A stretch of 64,000 nucleotides of DNA. Origin: Gammaproteobacteria bacterium. Its GTDB lineage: Bacteria > Pseudomonadota > Gammaproteobacteria > Arenicellales > JAJDZL01. This document shows, piece after piece, positions 6,906 through 15,328 of this stretch. Numbering within the stretch: the first letter of the stretch is position 1; each line of letters starts with the position of its first letter. The stretch is taken from NCBI GenBank assembly GCA_022823625.1, contig JAJEHQ010000027.1:1-64000 (forward strand), given 5' to 3'. Below the pieces are notes generated by a model. That model made no database searches. It saw only the letters and a list, made by a program, of their open reading frames with translations, and was not told the origin of the DNA. The translations under genes and the position numbers were made by a program.

Positions 6906-8663
6906 ATGCAACAAGTAAATTCGCAAAACTCTGAAAACATACGATATCAGGTAGATGAACATCCACCGACGCCCCTGACCATCGGGCTTGGCATTCAACT
7001 TGCAACACTATGCATTGCGGGGGTTGTGCTGGGACCAGCCATCGTGGTGAACGCAGCTGGTGGAGATCAATCCTATCTTCTGTGGGCGGTGTTTGGGGCG
7101 ATATTTGTCAGCGGTATTTCCTCCGTGATTCAGGCTGTTCGGTTTGGCCGTATTGGTGCTGGATATGTACTGGTCATGGGTACGTCTGGTGCATTTATTG
7201 CAGTGTCTGTTGCCGCAATCGCTCAAGGTGGGCCAGCGATGATGGCAACTTTGGTCATTGTTTCGTCATTATTTCAATTTCTACTTGGCTGGCACCTTTC
7301 ACTATTTCGTAGAATTTTGACACCGACTGTGGCTGGTACGGTGATTATGCTGATTCCAGTCACCGTGATGCCCATCATTTTTGACATGCTGTCTCAGGTC
7401 CCGGAAGGCGCATCAGCAAATTCAGCTCCTATCTCAGCGCTTGTTACTGCCCTGGCTATAGGTGCTATCGCATTAAAAGCCAAAGGTATGCTACGACTTT
7501 GGGCTCCGGTAATTGGAATTGTGATCGGATCTTTGGTTGCCATCTACTACGGCATCTACGATTTTTCAACTTTCAAATCAGCTGCCTGGTTTGGATTGCC
7601 GGAAGGTGGTTGGCCTGGTTTTGATTTGAGTTTTGGCCCGGTGTTTTGGAGTCTGTTACCCGCATTTATTTTCGTCACGCTTGTCGGCGCAATTGAAACG
7701 GTTGGTGATGGTGTCGCTATTCAACGAGTCTCGTGGCGACGAGAGCATGCCACTGATTTTCGCGCAGTGCAGGGAGCGGTAAATGCTGATGGTTTGGGCA
7801 ACTTTCTTTCTGGATTGATAGGAACAGTTCCGAACACGACCTATTCAACGAGCGTGTCCGTTACTGCGCTGACTGGTGTTGCTGCACGTGGTATTGGTGT
7901 TGCGCTTGGTGCTGTCTTTATCATCCTAGCTTTTTTCCCAAAAATTCTCGCAGTTATCATCGCCATTCCAGGACCGGTCGCTGCAGCCTATATGACTGTC
8001 TTACTCGGCCTTTTATTCGTCGTGGGCATGCGAGTCGTAATTCAGGATGGTGCTGACTATCGAAAAAGTTTAATTGTTGGAATTGCATTTTGGGTTGGTG
8101 TCGGATTTCAAAATGGATTAATTTTTCCGGAGATTGCGCGTGATTTTGCAGGAGGAATTCTGGAAAATGGGATGACTGCTGGCGGATTGACAGCCATTAT
8201 TCTTTCACTGTTTGTGGAATTCACGAATCCGCGTCGACATCGATTGTCGGTACCGTTTGATACGAATTCACTGCCAGAAATTCGGAACTTCCTGGATAAA
8301 TTTGCTACTAGATTTCGCTGGGACGAAGCAGTAAAAGACAGGCTTACCGCAGTTGCTGAAGAAGCGTTGTTGACGCTGGAGCATCAGACGGAAGATGAGG
8401 ACGCCAAATTGAGCGAAAGACACTTGTTGTTGACAATTCAAAGGGAAGGAGATAAAGCAGTCATGGAAGTGATATCTGCACCTTCAAAGGAAAATATTGA
8501 AGACCGGATTGCATTGGTAGGTGGCTATACAGATGAGGCAACCGATTCAAGAGAGGTCTCGTTGCGAATACTGCGTCACTACGCGTCATCTGTTCATCAT
8601 CAGCAGTATCACGACACCGATGTCATTACAATGTCAGTCGATGTTGCTTCAATCTCAAAGTAG
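6906..8663 (+). CDS. NCS2-family nucleobase permease with C-terminal ATPase-like domain
   Basis: A 585-residue inner-membrane permease of the nucleobase:cation symporter-2 (xanthine/uracil) family. Residues about 20-440 give 12-14 membrane segments, including the family blocks GAIETVGDGVAIQRVSW and the NTTYSTSVSVTALTGVAARG stretch that follows. From about residue 447 the protein continues for some 140 residues as a soluble domain: FDTNSLPEIRNFLDKF, then DRLTAVAEEALLTLEHQ, which resembles the N box of RsbW/HATPase_c_2-type ATPases where a Glu-Asn pair binds Mg-ATP; the Asn is not present here. Standard NCS2 proteins end near residue 440-460, so this is an extension or fusion. Substrate is unknown; purine or pyrimidine base is the family norm. 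Confidence 0.82.
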   Translation: MQQVNSQNSENIRYQVDEHPPTPLTIGLGIQLATLCIAGVVLGPAIVVNAAGGDQSYLLWAVFGAIFVSGISSVIQAVRFGRIGAGYVLVMGTSGAFIAVSVAAIAQGGPAMMATLVIVSSLFQFLLGWHLSLFRRILTPTVAGTVIMLIPVTVMPIIFDMLSQVPEGASANSAPISALVTALAIGAIALKAKGMLRLWAPVIGIVIGSLVAIYYGIYDFSTFKSAAWFGLPEGGWPGFDLSFGPVFWSLLPAFIFVTLVGAIETVGDGVAIQRVSWRREHATDFRAVQGAVNADGLGNFLSGLIGTVPNTTYSTSVSVTALTGVAARGIGVALGAVFIILAFFPKILAVIIAIPGPVAAAYMTVLLGLLFVVGMRVVIQDGADYRKSLIVGIAFWVGVGFQNGLIFPEIARDFAGGILENGMTAGGLTAIILSLFVEFTNPRRHRLSVPFDTNSLPEIRNFLDKFATRFRWDEAVKDRLTAVAEEALLTLEHQTEDEDAKLSERHLLLTIQREGDKAVMEVISAPSKENIEDRIALVGGYTDEATDSREVSLRILRHYASSVHHQQYHDTDVITMSVDVASISK

Positions 8664-8812
8664 TCATCGTTCACTCACGCACTCAATTGGTACACTGAAA
8701 AGAAACTCTGTCTTTCAACAATACTCGAATTATTTTTCGCTGTGGCAAACTGTGATGTCCGGACTTAGAACAGCTTGGTGCGAGCAGAATTGTAATCCCA
8801 GTGTGCTGCAAA

Positions 8813-9061
8813 CTACTTGGTGGAGATTCGTCTGGAAAGTACGTTATTAATTTCGGATGACGAAAAGCACGCCCGCGCACAGTCTTTGTCTTGAGGAACA
8901 CCTTGGCCATTCGCATGCATCCAATCGGGATTGGTCTCAGCCACGACATTTCCCTGCTCAGCGGCTGCTTTCAAAGCATCTAGTTCAGATGCCTCTGTCG
9001 TATAAGCTACAAGTGGCGTTAAAGCGACGAACGGCGAGAGTAGTTTGAGAGTTTTGATATG
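8813..9061 (-). pseudogene. Sel1-like repeat protein remnant
   Basis: The minus strand reads without a stop for 82 codons but lacks a start codon. It begins IKTLKLLSPFVALTPLVAY, which looks like a signal peptide ending near TTEASE, then LDALKAAAEQGNVVAE and WMHANGQGVPQDKD. AEQGN...AE and the GQGVPQDKD turn are typical of Sel1-like TPR repeats, but the middle of the repeat is missing and the sequence then loses similarity before a stop. This looks like a decayed secreted Sel1-repeat gene. It fills much of the 429-base gap between the permease and the next gene; 8664-8812 holds nothing I can identify. Confidence 0.5.
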
Positions 9062-9092
9062 AGGTTAGGTTTTCGCGTACCTTTTTCACACC

Positions 9093-11072
9093 TCAAACGA
9101 TGCCGTACATTCTCTTTCTGTTTTCTGCCCACTCAACCAAGAGCCGGTCGGCAGTAAGACCGATAAATGCGACGCACAATCCTATGACTAGGCCTTTGCC
9201 GCCATCGTTGAACGAAAGTGCGCGGAATATCTCCTGTGACAGGTCGACAGTGCCAATAAATCCAGCGATCATGACCATGAACAAACCAAACATGAGTGTC
9301 TGGTTGAGTCCCAGCACAATCTCCGGAAATGCAATCGGCATTCGAACTTTCCATAGAATTTGATTTTCAGTACAACCAGACGTTGCAGCGGCTTCGATAA
9401 TGTGTTGCGGCACATTGTTCAAACCAAAAATCGTATAGCGCGTGATTGGTATCAAAGCGTAAATGATGATGGCGAAAATAGCCGATACATCGTTGATCTG
9501 AAACAGCATTACAACCGGTAAGAGATAGATGAACGACGGAAACGTTTGAAAAGTATCACACAAATTTTGAACCAGTCTCGTCGACCATGTGCGACGCGAT
9601 GCCCAAATCCCGAGCGGTATGCCGATCAACGCACACATGATCAACGACACAAACACCATATATACGGTAATCATCGCTCTCACCCAATAACCGGAAGTCG
9701 CGATGAACAGCACAAAAGAAACGACAATTAGTGCCGATTTCCATCCGCCCATTCGCCATCCAAGATACGTAACGAGCGCAATGACAGCGAGCCACGGGAT
9801 TGAAGTAATAAATGTTCGAATTGGAATCAGAAAATACACGAGAAATGCATCGCGGAACAGCCCTAGTGGGCCGTAGAAATGAAACGTGATGTAGTCGACG
9901 ATAGCGTCCCATATTGTCGATGTTGATATTGTCAGATGCTGCGGAAATCGGACAACGTAAGGAGTAACAAAAGAAAGAACCACGGTTACAGCAATTAAAC
10001 CAATTGCAGCACTCATGTATGGGTGTCGTATCCAGAATGCACCGTGTCGGAGGTGTACTGGTTCCTTAGCAGCCATCGCTTGACTGAATCGGTCGAGCGC
10101 GATCGCAATGAAGACTACGGCGATTCCGACTTCCAAAGCTTGACCAATTGCCAGTCTCTGTAATCGAGTTAACAAGTCATGCCCAAGTCCTGATTGCCCA
10201 ATAAATGAAGCGATCACGACCATAGCGAGGCACTGCATGATTACTTGGTTGACACCGAGCATCAGTTCCGGCCGAGCTGCAGGAAGTTCAACTTTGAATA
10301 ACATCTGCCGAGGGGTACAGCCAGCCATGGTGCCTGCTTCTCTGATTTCTGACGATATACCTTTGATGCCAAGTAAAGTTAGCCGCGTCATTGGCGGGAA
10401 AGCAAAGACTATGGTCGCAATAACACCGGCTTTGGAGCCAACACCGAAGAATATAGCAACCAGAACCAAATAAGAGAAGTGAGGCAACGACTGTAAAACA
10501 TTCAAAATTGGCCAAAGCGCTTGTTCGACTCGTTTGTTTTTTGCAGCCCAGATGCCCAACGAAAGACCGATGATTCCAGCAAGTGGTGCGGAGACGGAAA
10601 TTGCAGACAGTGTCTGCATGGAAAGATCCCAAATCCCACGTTTCGAAAATAGTGCCAGATAGAAAAAACAGCCACCACCGAGCAACGCCAACCGCCAACC
10701 TTTCAGATACCAACCAAAAATTGCTGCCAAACCAACTAATATCACCCATGCGATCGGCTCAATTCCAACATCAGAAAATCCGTTATGTAATAGACTTTCT
10801 GTAAACTCGAGCGGCACTTCGATTGCATTGGAAATTCCACGGGTTACGTCCCTAAACGTAAATACTCCAAAAATTTCATATTTACGAAGGAAATTTATGA
10901 CAATATTTACCCAATCAACGAAAGGGATCATCCCTTCAATATTCGCACAACCCGCGAGGCAACTTTTTGGTGGCGTAATGGCCCAATCAGGTAGAACTGG
11001 GCGAAGCGTGTATAGTGCCAAAAACGGCCCAATTAGAAGAGCCCAGTGTTTGTAGTTAAGTTGCCGTGTCAA
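9093..11072 (-). CDS. glycine betaine-type ABC permease with two fused MetI domains
   Basis: A 659-residue inner-membrane protein containing two ProW/OpuAB-type permease domains in tandem. The two EAA loops are visible: GISSEIREAGTMAGCTPRQM around residue 240 and VPQHIIEAAATSGCTENQI around residue 560, each followed by P-E-x-x-L-G-x-N-Q. The fused form would supply both halves of the transmembrane channel in one chain, whereas ProW works as a homodimer. About ten or more further hydrophobic segments surround them. The binding-protein gene lies divergently 190 bases away and the ATPase follows it, so the three genes form one system split between strands. The substrate is likely a quaternary amine or similar osmolyte, by family. 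Confidence 0.85.
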   Translation of the reverse strand: MTRQLNYKHWALLIGPFLALYTLRPVLPDWAITPPKSCLAGCANIEGMIPFVDWVNIVINFLRKYEIFGVFTFRDVTRGISNAIEVPLEFTESLLHNGFSDVGIEPIAWVILVGLAAIFGWYLKGWRLALLGGGCFFYLALFSKRGIWDLSMQTLSAISVSAPLAGIIGLSLGIWAAKNKRVEQALWPILNVLQSLPHFSYLVLVAIFFGVGSKAGVIATIVFAFPPMTRLTLLGIKGISSEIREAGTMAGCTPRQMLFKVELPAARPELMLGVNQVIMQCLAMVVIASFIGQSGLGHDLLTRLQRLAIGQALEVGIAVVFIAIALDRFSQAMAAKEPVHLRHGAFWIRHPYMSAAIGLIAVTVVLSFVTPYVVRFPQHLTISTSTIWDAIVDYITFHFYGPLGLFRDAFLVYFLIPIRTFITSIPWLAVIALVTYLGWRMGGWKSALIVVSFVLFIATSGYWVRAMITVYMVFVSLIMCALIGIPLGIWASRRTWSTRLVQNLCDTFQTFPSFIYLLPVVMLFQINDVSAIFAIIIYALIPITRYTIFGLNNVPQHIIEAAATSGCTENQILWKVRMPIAFPEIVLGLNQTLMFGLFMVMIAGFIGTVDLSQEIFRALSFNDGGKGLVIGLCVAFIGLTADRLLVEWAENRKRMYGIV

Positions 11073-11178
11073 TGTGGTAGCCTACCTGGATTCAATCAAC
11101 TCAAAAAATACTACTTTGGTTACCGAAATTTTTTTTTTGGAATAAGTTTTTCATTACTGCTTATTTGAATAATTGAAC

Positions 11179-11229
11179 TTGTACAAATTTCATTCAGTAG
11201 TTGACTTGTACAATACAAACAGTTAATAT
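11179..11229 (+). promoter_or_regulatory. sigma70 promoter with two TTGTACAA palindromes
   Basis: TTGACT at 11201-11206 and TAATAT at 11224-11229 are separated by exactly 17 bases, a near-consensus sigma70 promoter 34 bases before the binding-protein ATG. The 8-base palindrome TTGTACAA occurs at 11179-11186 and again at 11206-11213, 27 bases apart, the second overlapping the -35 element and spacer. That placement fits a repressor operator pair. No regulator gene is adjacent. Confidence 0.6.
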
Positions 11230-11263
11230 TTAAGGTAATCATAAACTAAATAGGATTTCTTCT

Positions 11264-12202
11264 ATGAATAAACTCATTAAATTATTGTTAGCTATCGTAG
11301 TTTCTGGGAGCTTTTTGACAGCAAGTATAGCCAGTGCTGATACAGTTAAAATTCCCACTCACAATTGGTCTAGCCAGTTGGTTGGAGCACAAATTGTCGG
11401 TAAATTGTTTGAGATGGTCGGTGAAGAAGTCGAGTATGTCCCGATGGATAGCCAGACTGTCTACCAGTCAATGTGCGAAGACGATATCGATATCGTGCAC
11501 GAGGTATGGCAAGGTGCATTCGGCGCTGCCTTTGAAAAAGTAGTCGGTGAAGGATGTGTGATTGATTTGGCTACTCATGATGCGAAAACTCGAGAAGAGT
11601 GGTGGTATCCAGCACACGTTAAGGAAATGTGCCCGGGACTTCCGGATTGGAAGGCACTGGACGCTTGTTCAGAAAAATTTGCGCGAGCGGATTCAGGTGG
11701 AAAAGGCGTATTTATTGGCGGGCCGGTTGACTGGTTAAAAAATGATGCCGAAAGAGTAGAAGCGCTTGGAATGAATTTTGTCGTAAAAAACGCGGGTTCT
11801 GCAGCCGCTATTTGGGCTGAACTAGAAGCGGGTATCAAGCAGGACAAACCAGTGGTGATATTTAATTGGACACCAAATTTTATCGAAGCACTGTATGAAG
11901 GGGAATTTGTTGAATTTCCAGAGTACGACCCTGCTTGTACGGGTGATGCTTCCTGGGGAATGAACCCTGATGCCAAGTACGATTGTGGCAATCCAAAAGG
12001 CGGATACCTAAAAATCGGCGTTTCCCATTCATTTAAAGAAGGTCATCCAAAAGCTTATGCGGTCGCCAGCAAGATTAATTTCTCCAACCTTGATGTTGCA
12101 AAACAATCAAACTATGTCGATACGGATGGTATGGAAGTTGAACCAGCTGCCGAACGTTGGCTGGAAGAACATCAAGATAAATGGCAGGCTTGGATTCAGT
12201 AA
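11264..12202 (+). CDS. glycine betaine/proline-type ABC substrate-binding protein
   Basis: A 312-residue periplasmic binding protein of the OpuAC/ProX family. A clear signal peptide (MNKLIKLLLAIVVSGS to the cleavage region ASIASA/D) is followed by VKIPTHNWSSQLVGAQIVG, MDSQTVYQSMCEDDIDIVHEV, and tryptophan-rich stretches EEWWYP, AAIWAELE, IFNWTP and the end EHQDKWQAWIQ. Family members cage the trimethylammonium group with aromatic residues, and the abundant Trp here is compatible with that, though individual pocket residues cannot be assigned from sequence alone. Four cysteines are present. The gene has its own promoter and terminator, and the ATPase gene follows after 165 bases. Confidence 0.87.
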   Translation: MNKLIKLLLAIVVSGSFLTASIASADTVKIPTHNWSSQLVGAQIVGKLFEMVGEEVEYVPMDSQTVYQSMCEDDIDIVHEVWQGAFGAAFEKVVGEGCVIDLATHDAKTREEWWYPAHVKEMCPGLPDWKALDACSEKFARADSGGKGVFIGGPVDWLKNDAERVEALGMNFVVKNAGSAAAIWAELEAGIKQDKPVVIFNWTPNFIEALYEGEFVEFPEYDPACTGDASWGMNPDAKYDCGNPKGGYLKIGVSHSFKEGHPKAYAVASKINFSNLDVAKQSNYVDTDGMEVEPAAERWLEEHQDKWQAWIQ

Positions 12203-12255
12203 TTCTATTAGCATACCCAGGTTTTAAATTTATTCTCTTGAAATCTGGCAATACA

Positions 12256-12289
12256 AAAACTGGCTGTCTTTAGGCGGCCAGTTTTTTTT
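12256..12289 (+). terminator. rho-independent terminator after binding-protein gene
   Basis: AAAACTGGC and GCCAGTTTT form a 9-bp stem around a loop, followed by a run of T residues. It separates the binding-protein gene from the ATPase gene, so the ATPase may be transcribed partly by read-through or from its own promoter in 12290-12367. Confidence 0.85.
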
Positions 12290-12367
12290 CGTCAAACTAT
12301 CAAAAGCTTTGTTGATTTGATATAGTTTGACAAGTGCTAATTTGCCGAGTAAAGCAAGCTTTGCATT

Positions 12368-13399
12368 ATGGAAAATATTAAGATTTCATGTGAACAGGTC
12401 ACCAAGTTGTACGGGAAACATCCCGAACAATTTATGCGTGAGCATGACTTTAATCCTTCTGTAGAAGCAATAAAGCAGAACGGTTACATTCCAGCAGTGA
12501 GGGATGCAACTTTCGATGTATCCGAGGGTGAAATTCTTGTTGTTATGGGGCTCAGCGGTTCGGGCAAATCCACACTAGTGCGTTGTCTGTCACGATTAAT
12601 TCAACCGACGTATGGCAAGGTTATTTTTGACGGAGTTGACCTGTTGCAGGCGAGCAAAAAAGACTTAATTGAGATTCGTCGTCACAAAATGGGAATGGTG
12701 TTTCAGCATTTCGCGTTGTTGCCACATCGGAACGTACTACAGAACATTGCCTTTCCGCTGGAAGTGCAGGGCATTGATAAGGAATCCCGTGAAATACGCG
12801 CCCGAGAGATTATTCAAATTGTTGGTTTGGATGGACGTGAGGGGTATTATCCGCGTGAGTTATCCGGTGGTCAACAGCAACGCGTTGGCATCGGCAGGTC
12901 TCTCGCGGTGGAACCGGACATCTGGTTTCTGGATGAACCTTTTTCAGCACTTGATCCGTTGATCCGTACCGAGATGCAGGATGAGTTCATTCGTCTTCAG
13001 TCAGTATTGAACAAGACGATTGTCTTTATTACCCATGATTTCGATGAAGCGATAAAGCTTGCTGACCGAATCATTATCATGTACGAAGGTTCGATTGTGC
13101 AGATTGGTACTGCCGTAGAATTGGTTACAAATCCAGCAAACGACTATGTGGAGGAGTTCACCAAGAACGTTTCGCGCGGAAAACTGCTTCCTGTACGCAT
13201 AGTTATGGATGCCCTTGACGGTGAAACCCATCCAGACATTACAGTGAATGTAAATGACCGTCTCTCTCGAATCGCTGGAGTTGTATTATCAATAGATGAA
13301 GATGTACGAGTTGTTGACGACGATAAACAAGTAGTCGGCATGCTTCAGCAAAAAAAGTTGATACAGGCACTGTTTAAAGATGGCTACATTCCCGATTGA
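12368..13399 (+). CDS. glycine betaine-type ABC transporter ATP-binding protein
   Basis: A 343-residue ProV/OpuAA-like ATPase that would energise the betaine-type transporter next door. Walker A is GLSGSGKST near residue 59, the Q-loop is GMVFQHFALLPHR, the signature is LSGGQQQRVGIGRS, Walker B is IWFLDEPFSALDP and the switch histidine is in VFITHDFD. The N-terminal extension VTKLYGKHPEQFMREHDF is typical of the QAT subfamily. After about residue 265 there is room for only one CBS-like repeat (ending QKKLIQALFKDGYIPD), where ProV has a CBS pair that senses ionic strength, so osmotic gating may differ. The same family appears again at 60.7-61.7 kb. Confidence 0.88.
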   Translation: MENIKISCEQVTKLYGKHPEQFMREHDFNPSVEAIKQNGYIPAVRDATFDVSEGEILVVMGLSGSGKSTLVRCLSRLIQPTYGKVIFDGVDLLQASKKDLIEIRRHKMGMVFQHFALLPHRNVLQNIAFPLEVQGIDKESREIRAREIIQIVGLDGREGYYPRELSGGQQQRVGIGRSLAVEPDIWFLDEPFSALDPLIRTEMQDEFIRLQSVLNKTIVFITHDFDEAIKLADRIIIMYEGSIVQIGTAVELVTNPANDYVEEFTKNVSRGKLLPVRIVMDALDGETHPDITVNVNDRLSRIAGVVLSIDEDVRVVDDDKQVVGMLQQKKLIQALFKDGYIPD

Positions 13400-13594
13400 T
13401 CAGAGAATGAGTCTGTACCGTGTTTTAAATTTAATTTGAACGCCGAATCAGATCAGGTCCTAATTTTGTTTGAAGACGATTGATCGTATTGACACCACCG
13501 AAATCCACCCGATTCACTACCGTTTTCAAGGGTTGTCTGACACACCTGGTGCTAGTACATTTTTCATTCCAGAATTAAACCCTGTCGCGCCACC

Positions 13595-13879
13595 TTAAGG
13601 TGCATACAGATTTTCCTTAAGCTCCTGTGCTAGTTCTTCAAACCGGTTGTCTGCGCTGTACTCAAAGATGGTGCCGGCGGTCGGCGACACTTGATGCTGA
13701 CAACTGGTACACTGTCGCAAATGCTGGTATTTCAGTCGGTAGGTGCGATCGTGGCCGCACTTCGCGCAGTTGAATCTGTTGTGCCAGCGCTGATAGGCAA
13801 AGGCTTCCTTGCAAAAGTTCTCAGTAGTGTGTTTTGTGCACCAATCCAGAAAATTCGTGGGTAGTTGTTTTATTGACAG
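13595..13879 (-). pseudogene. IS1595-family transposase, N-terminal fragment
   Basis: The minus strand can be read for 94 codons from a CTG at 13879, starting SIKQLPTNFLDW. It contains the IS1595/ISXO2-type zinc ribbon: CAKC (C38, C41) and CTSC (C57, C60) with GHDRTYRLK between and HQVSPTAGTIF after, all characteristic of the transposase N-terminus. After TIF the similarity stops (EYSADNRFEELAQELKE) and the frame closes, so the DDE catalytic domain is missing. No ATG start is available. This is a truncated insertion-sequence relic. The rest of 13400-14053 holds no gene I can support, and I cannot identify terminal inverted repeats. Confidence 0.7.
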
Positions 13880-14053
13880 TTTTCCTACGCATTTTCAATA
13901 AGATACGTGTAATATTCATACTACAATACTTAATCATATGCAGAGACAAATAAATTTTTTTATTTCTGTATCTGTAGTATCGTATTTCGTTCAATTCTGC
14001 TTCGTTATTAACCAGCATTGATTGCGAACAGTATTAGACGGTGAGATTTTCAA

Positions 14054-14581
14054 GTGAATTCATCAGAACCCCATGAATTTTTTGATGTTGTCGATTCAGA
14101 AGATCGTGTTATCGGTTGTGAATCGCGGGTTGAAGTTCATCGGAAAAATCTGTTGCATCGTTCAGTTCATGCAATTGTTGAGAATGATGCGGGGGAGGTG
14201 TATTTGCAGTTACGCGCCAAGTGGCGGGATAATAACCCGAACTTGTGGGACTCATCAGTCGCAGGGCACCTGCAGACTGGTGAGAGTTATGATCAGGCTA
14301 TGGTTCGTGAAACTGAGGAAGAAATCGGAATCAGACTTGATTCACCTCCAGAACGGCTGTTTAAACTGAAAGCCAGTGAAATTACTGACTACGAATTCTG
14401 CTGGATATACAGAATTAATCACAATGGCCCTTTTACAATCGATATGCACGAAGCCCAGGAGGGTCGATGGTTTTCACCCGAAGAGTTGGATAGTTGGATT
14501 GAAACATCGCCACTTGAACTAACTAGTGCATTCAGACTGATCTGGCAAAATTACAAGGAACATGAGGAAAAAATTCAATAA
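14054..14581 (+). CDS. NUDIX hydrolase, IDI/YfcD-like
   Basis: A 175-residue NUDIX hydrolase. The NUDIX box is intact at residues about 77-99: GHLQTGE, then RETEEEIGI, matching G-x5-E-x7-RE-x2-EE-x-G. The N-terminal part (FFDVVDSEDRVIGCESR...HRSVHAIV) resembles the isopentenyl-diphosphate isomerase-like branch that includes YfcD, which hydrolyses a nucleoside diphosphate-type substrate of unclear identity. It starts with GTG at 14054. The last 20 bases overlap the following gamma-glutamyl hydrolase gene in another frame, which implies coupled translation. The physiological substrate cannot be read from the sequence. Confidence 0.85.
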   Translation: MNSSEPHEFFDVVDSEDRVIGCESRVEVHRKNLLHRSVHAIVENDAGEVYLQLRAKWRDNNPNLWDSSVAGHLQTGESYDQAMVRETEEEIGIRLDSPPERLFKLKASEITDYEFCWIYRINHNGPFTIDMHEAQEGRWFSPEELDSWIETSPLELTSAFRLIWQNYKEHEEKIQ

Positions 14582-15317
14582 ACCACTCATTGGCGTAACC
14601 AGTTATCACAGAAACGATGAAGATCGTTTCACTTTACCAGTGAACTATTTGGATGCTGTAGAGCGTGCCGACGGCATTCCAGTGATCATTGCCCCCACCA
14701 CCGAAAATATTCAAGAACAGTTGGACCGTCTAGACGGTGTTGTACTGACTGGCGGAGCGGATATCGACCCAAGCCACTACGATGGTGAGCACAATGAGTC
14801 GGTCTATGGTGTTAACAAGGAACGGGATTACTACGAATTGGAGTTAACTCGAAAGGCGATGCAGAAAAAAATCCCTACGTTAGCAATTTGCCGAGGTTTG
14901 CAGGTACTGAATGTTGCAATGGGTGGCACGCTAGTTGAGCATATTCCGGATGAATATGACGATTCAATTGTTCATCGTGGTGAGAATTACAACAAAGTTG
15001 AACATCTCGTCTCGCTCAACGTGAATTCACAGTTGGCTGAACTGCTCGGACACACTGAATTTGTTTGCGCTTCATATCATCACCAGTCAGTGCGCAGAGT
15101 TGCGCCGGGGTTTAGAGTCGTTGGAATCTCGGATGATGGGGTGATTGAAGCGATTGAATCCGTTGACTACCCCTACGTAATCGCAGTGCAATGGCACCCC
15201 GAGCAATCGGCAAGTACAGACCCCATTCAGCAGCAGCTATTTGATGTATTTGTTGATTGGGCGCGAGGAGAGACAGACGCTCCTCGAAAGTTAGAAGCTG
15301 CCAAATTAGTGGGCTAG
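14562..15317 (+). CDS. class I glutamine amidotransferase-like gamma-glutamyl hydrolase (PuuD/peptidase C26)
   Basis: A 251-residue peptidase C26-family protein. The catalytic triad is visible: nucleophile C110 in LAICRGLQVLN, and H212 and E214 in VQWHPEQS. The CRG nucleophile elbow and the N-terminal PLIGVTSYHR match PuuD, which cleaves gamma-glutamyl-GABA during putrescine breakdown. No other puu gene is nearby, so hydrolysis of some gamma-glutamyl compound is the safe call. It overlaps the NUDIX gene by 20 bases and converges on the aminotransferase gene, whose end lies 12 bases beyond its stop. Confidence 0.85.
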   Translation: MRKKFNKPLIGVTSYHRNDEDRFTLPVNYLDAVERADGIPVIIAPTTENIQEQLDRLDGVVLTGGADIDPSHYDGEHNESVYGVNKERDYYELELTRKAMQKKIPTLAICRGLQVLNVAMGGTLVEHIPDEYDDSIVHRGENYNKVEHLVSLNVNSQLAELLGHTEFVCASYHHQSVRRVAPGFRVVGISDDGVIEAIESVDYPYVIAVQWHPEQSASTDPIQQQLFDVFVDWARGETDAPRKLEAAKLVG

Positions 15318-15328
15318 CAGTCAGATTC

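Noticed and set aside
10288..10749. Long minus-strand ORF inside the tandem permease gene
   Set aside because: It is another frame of a well-supported membrane protein gene, and its composition is unlike a real protein.
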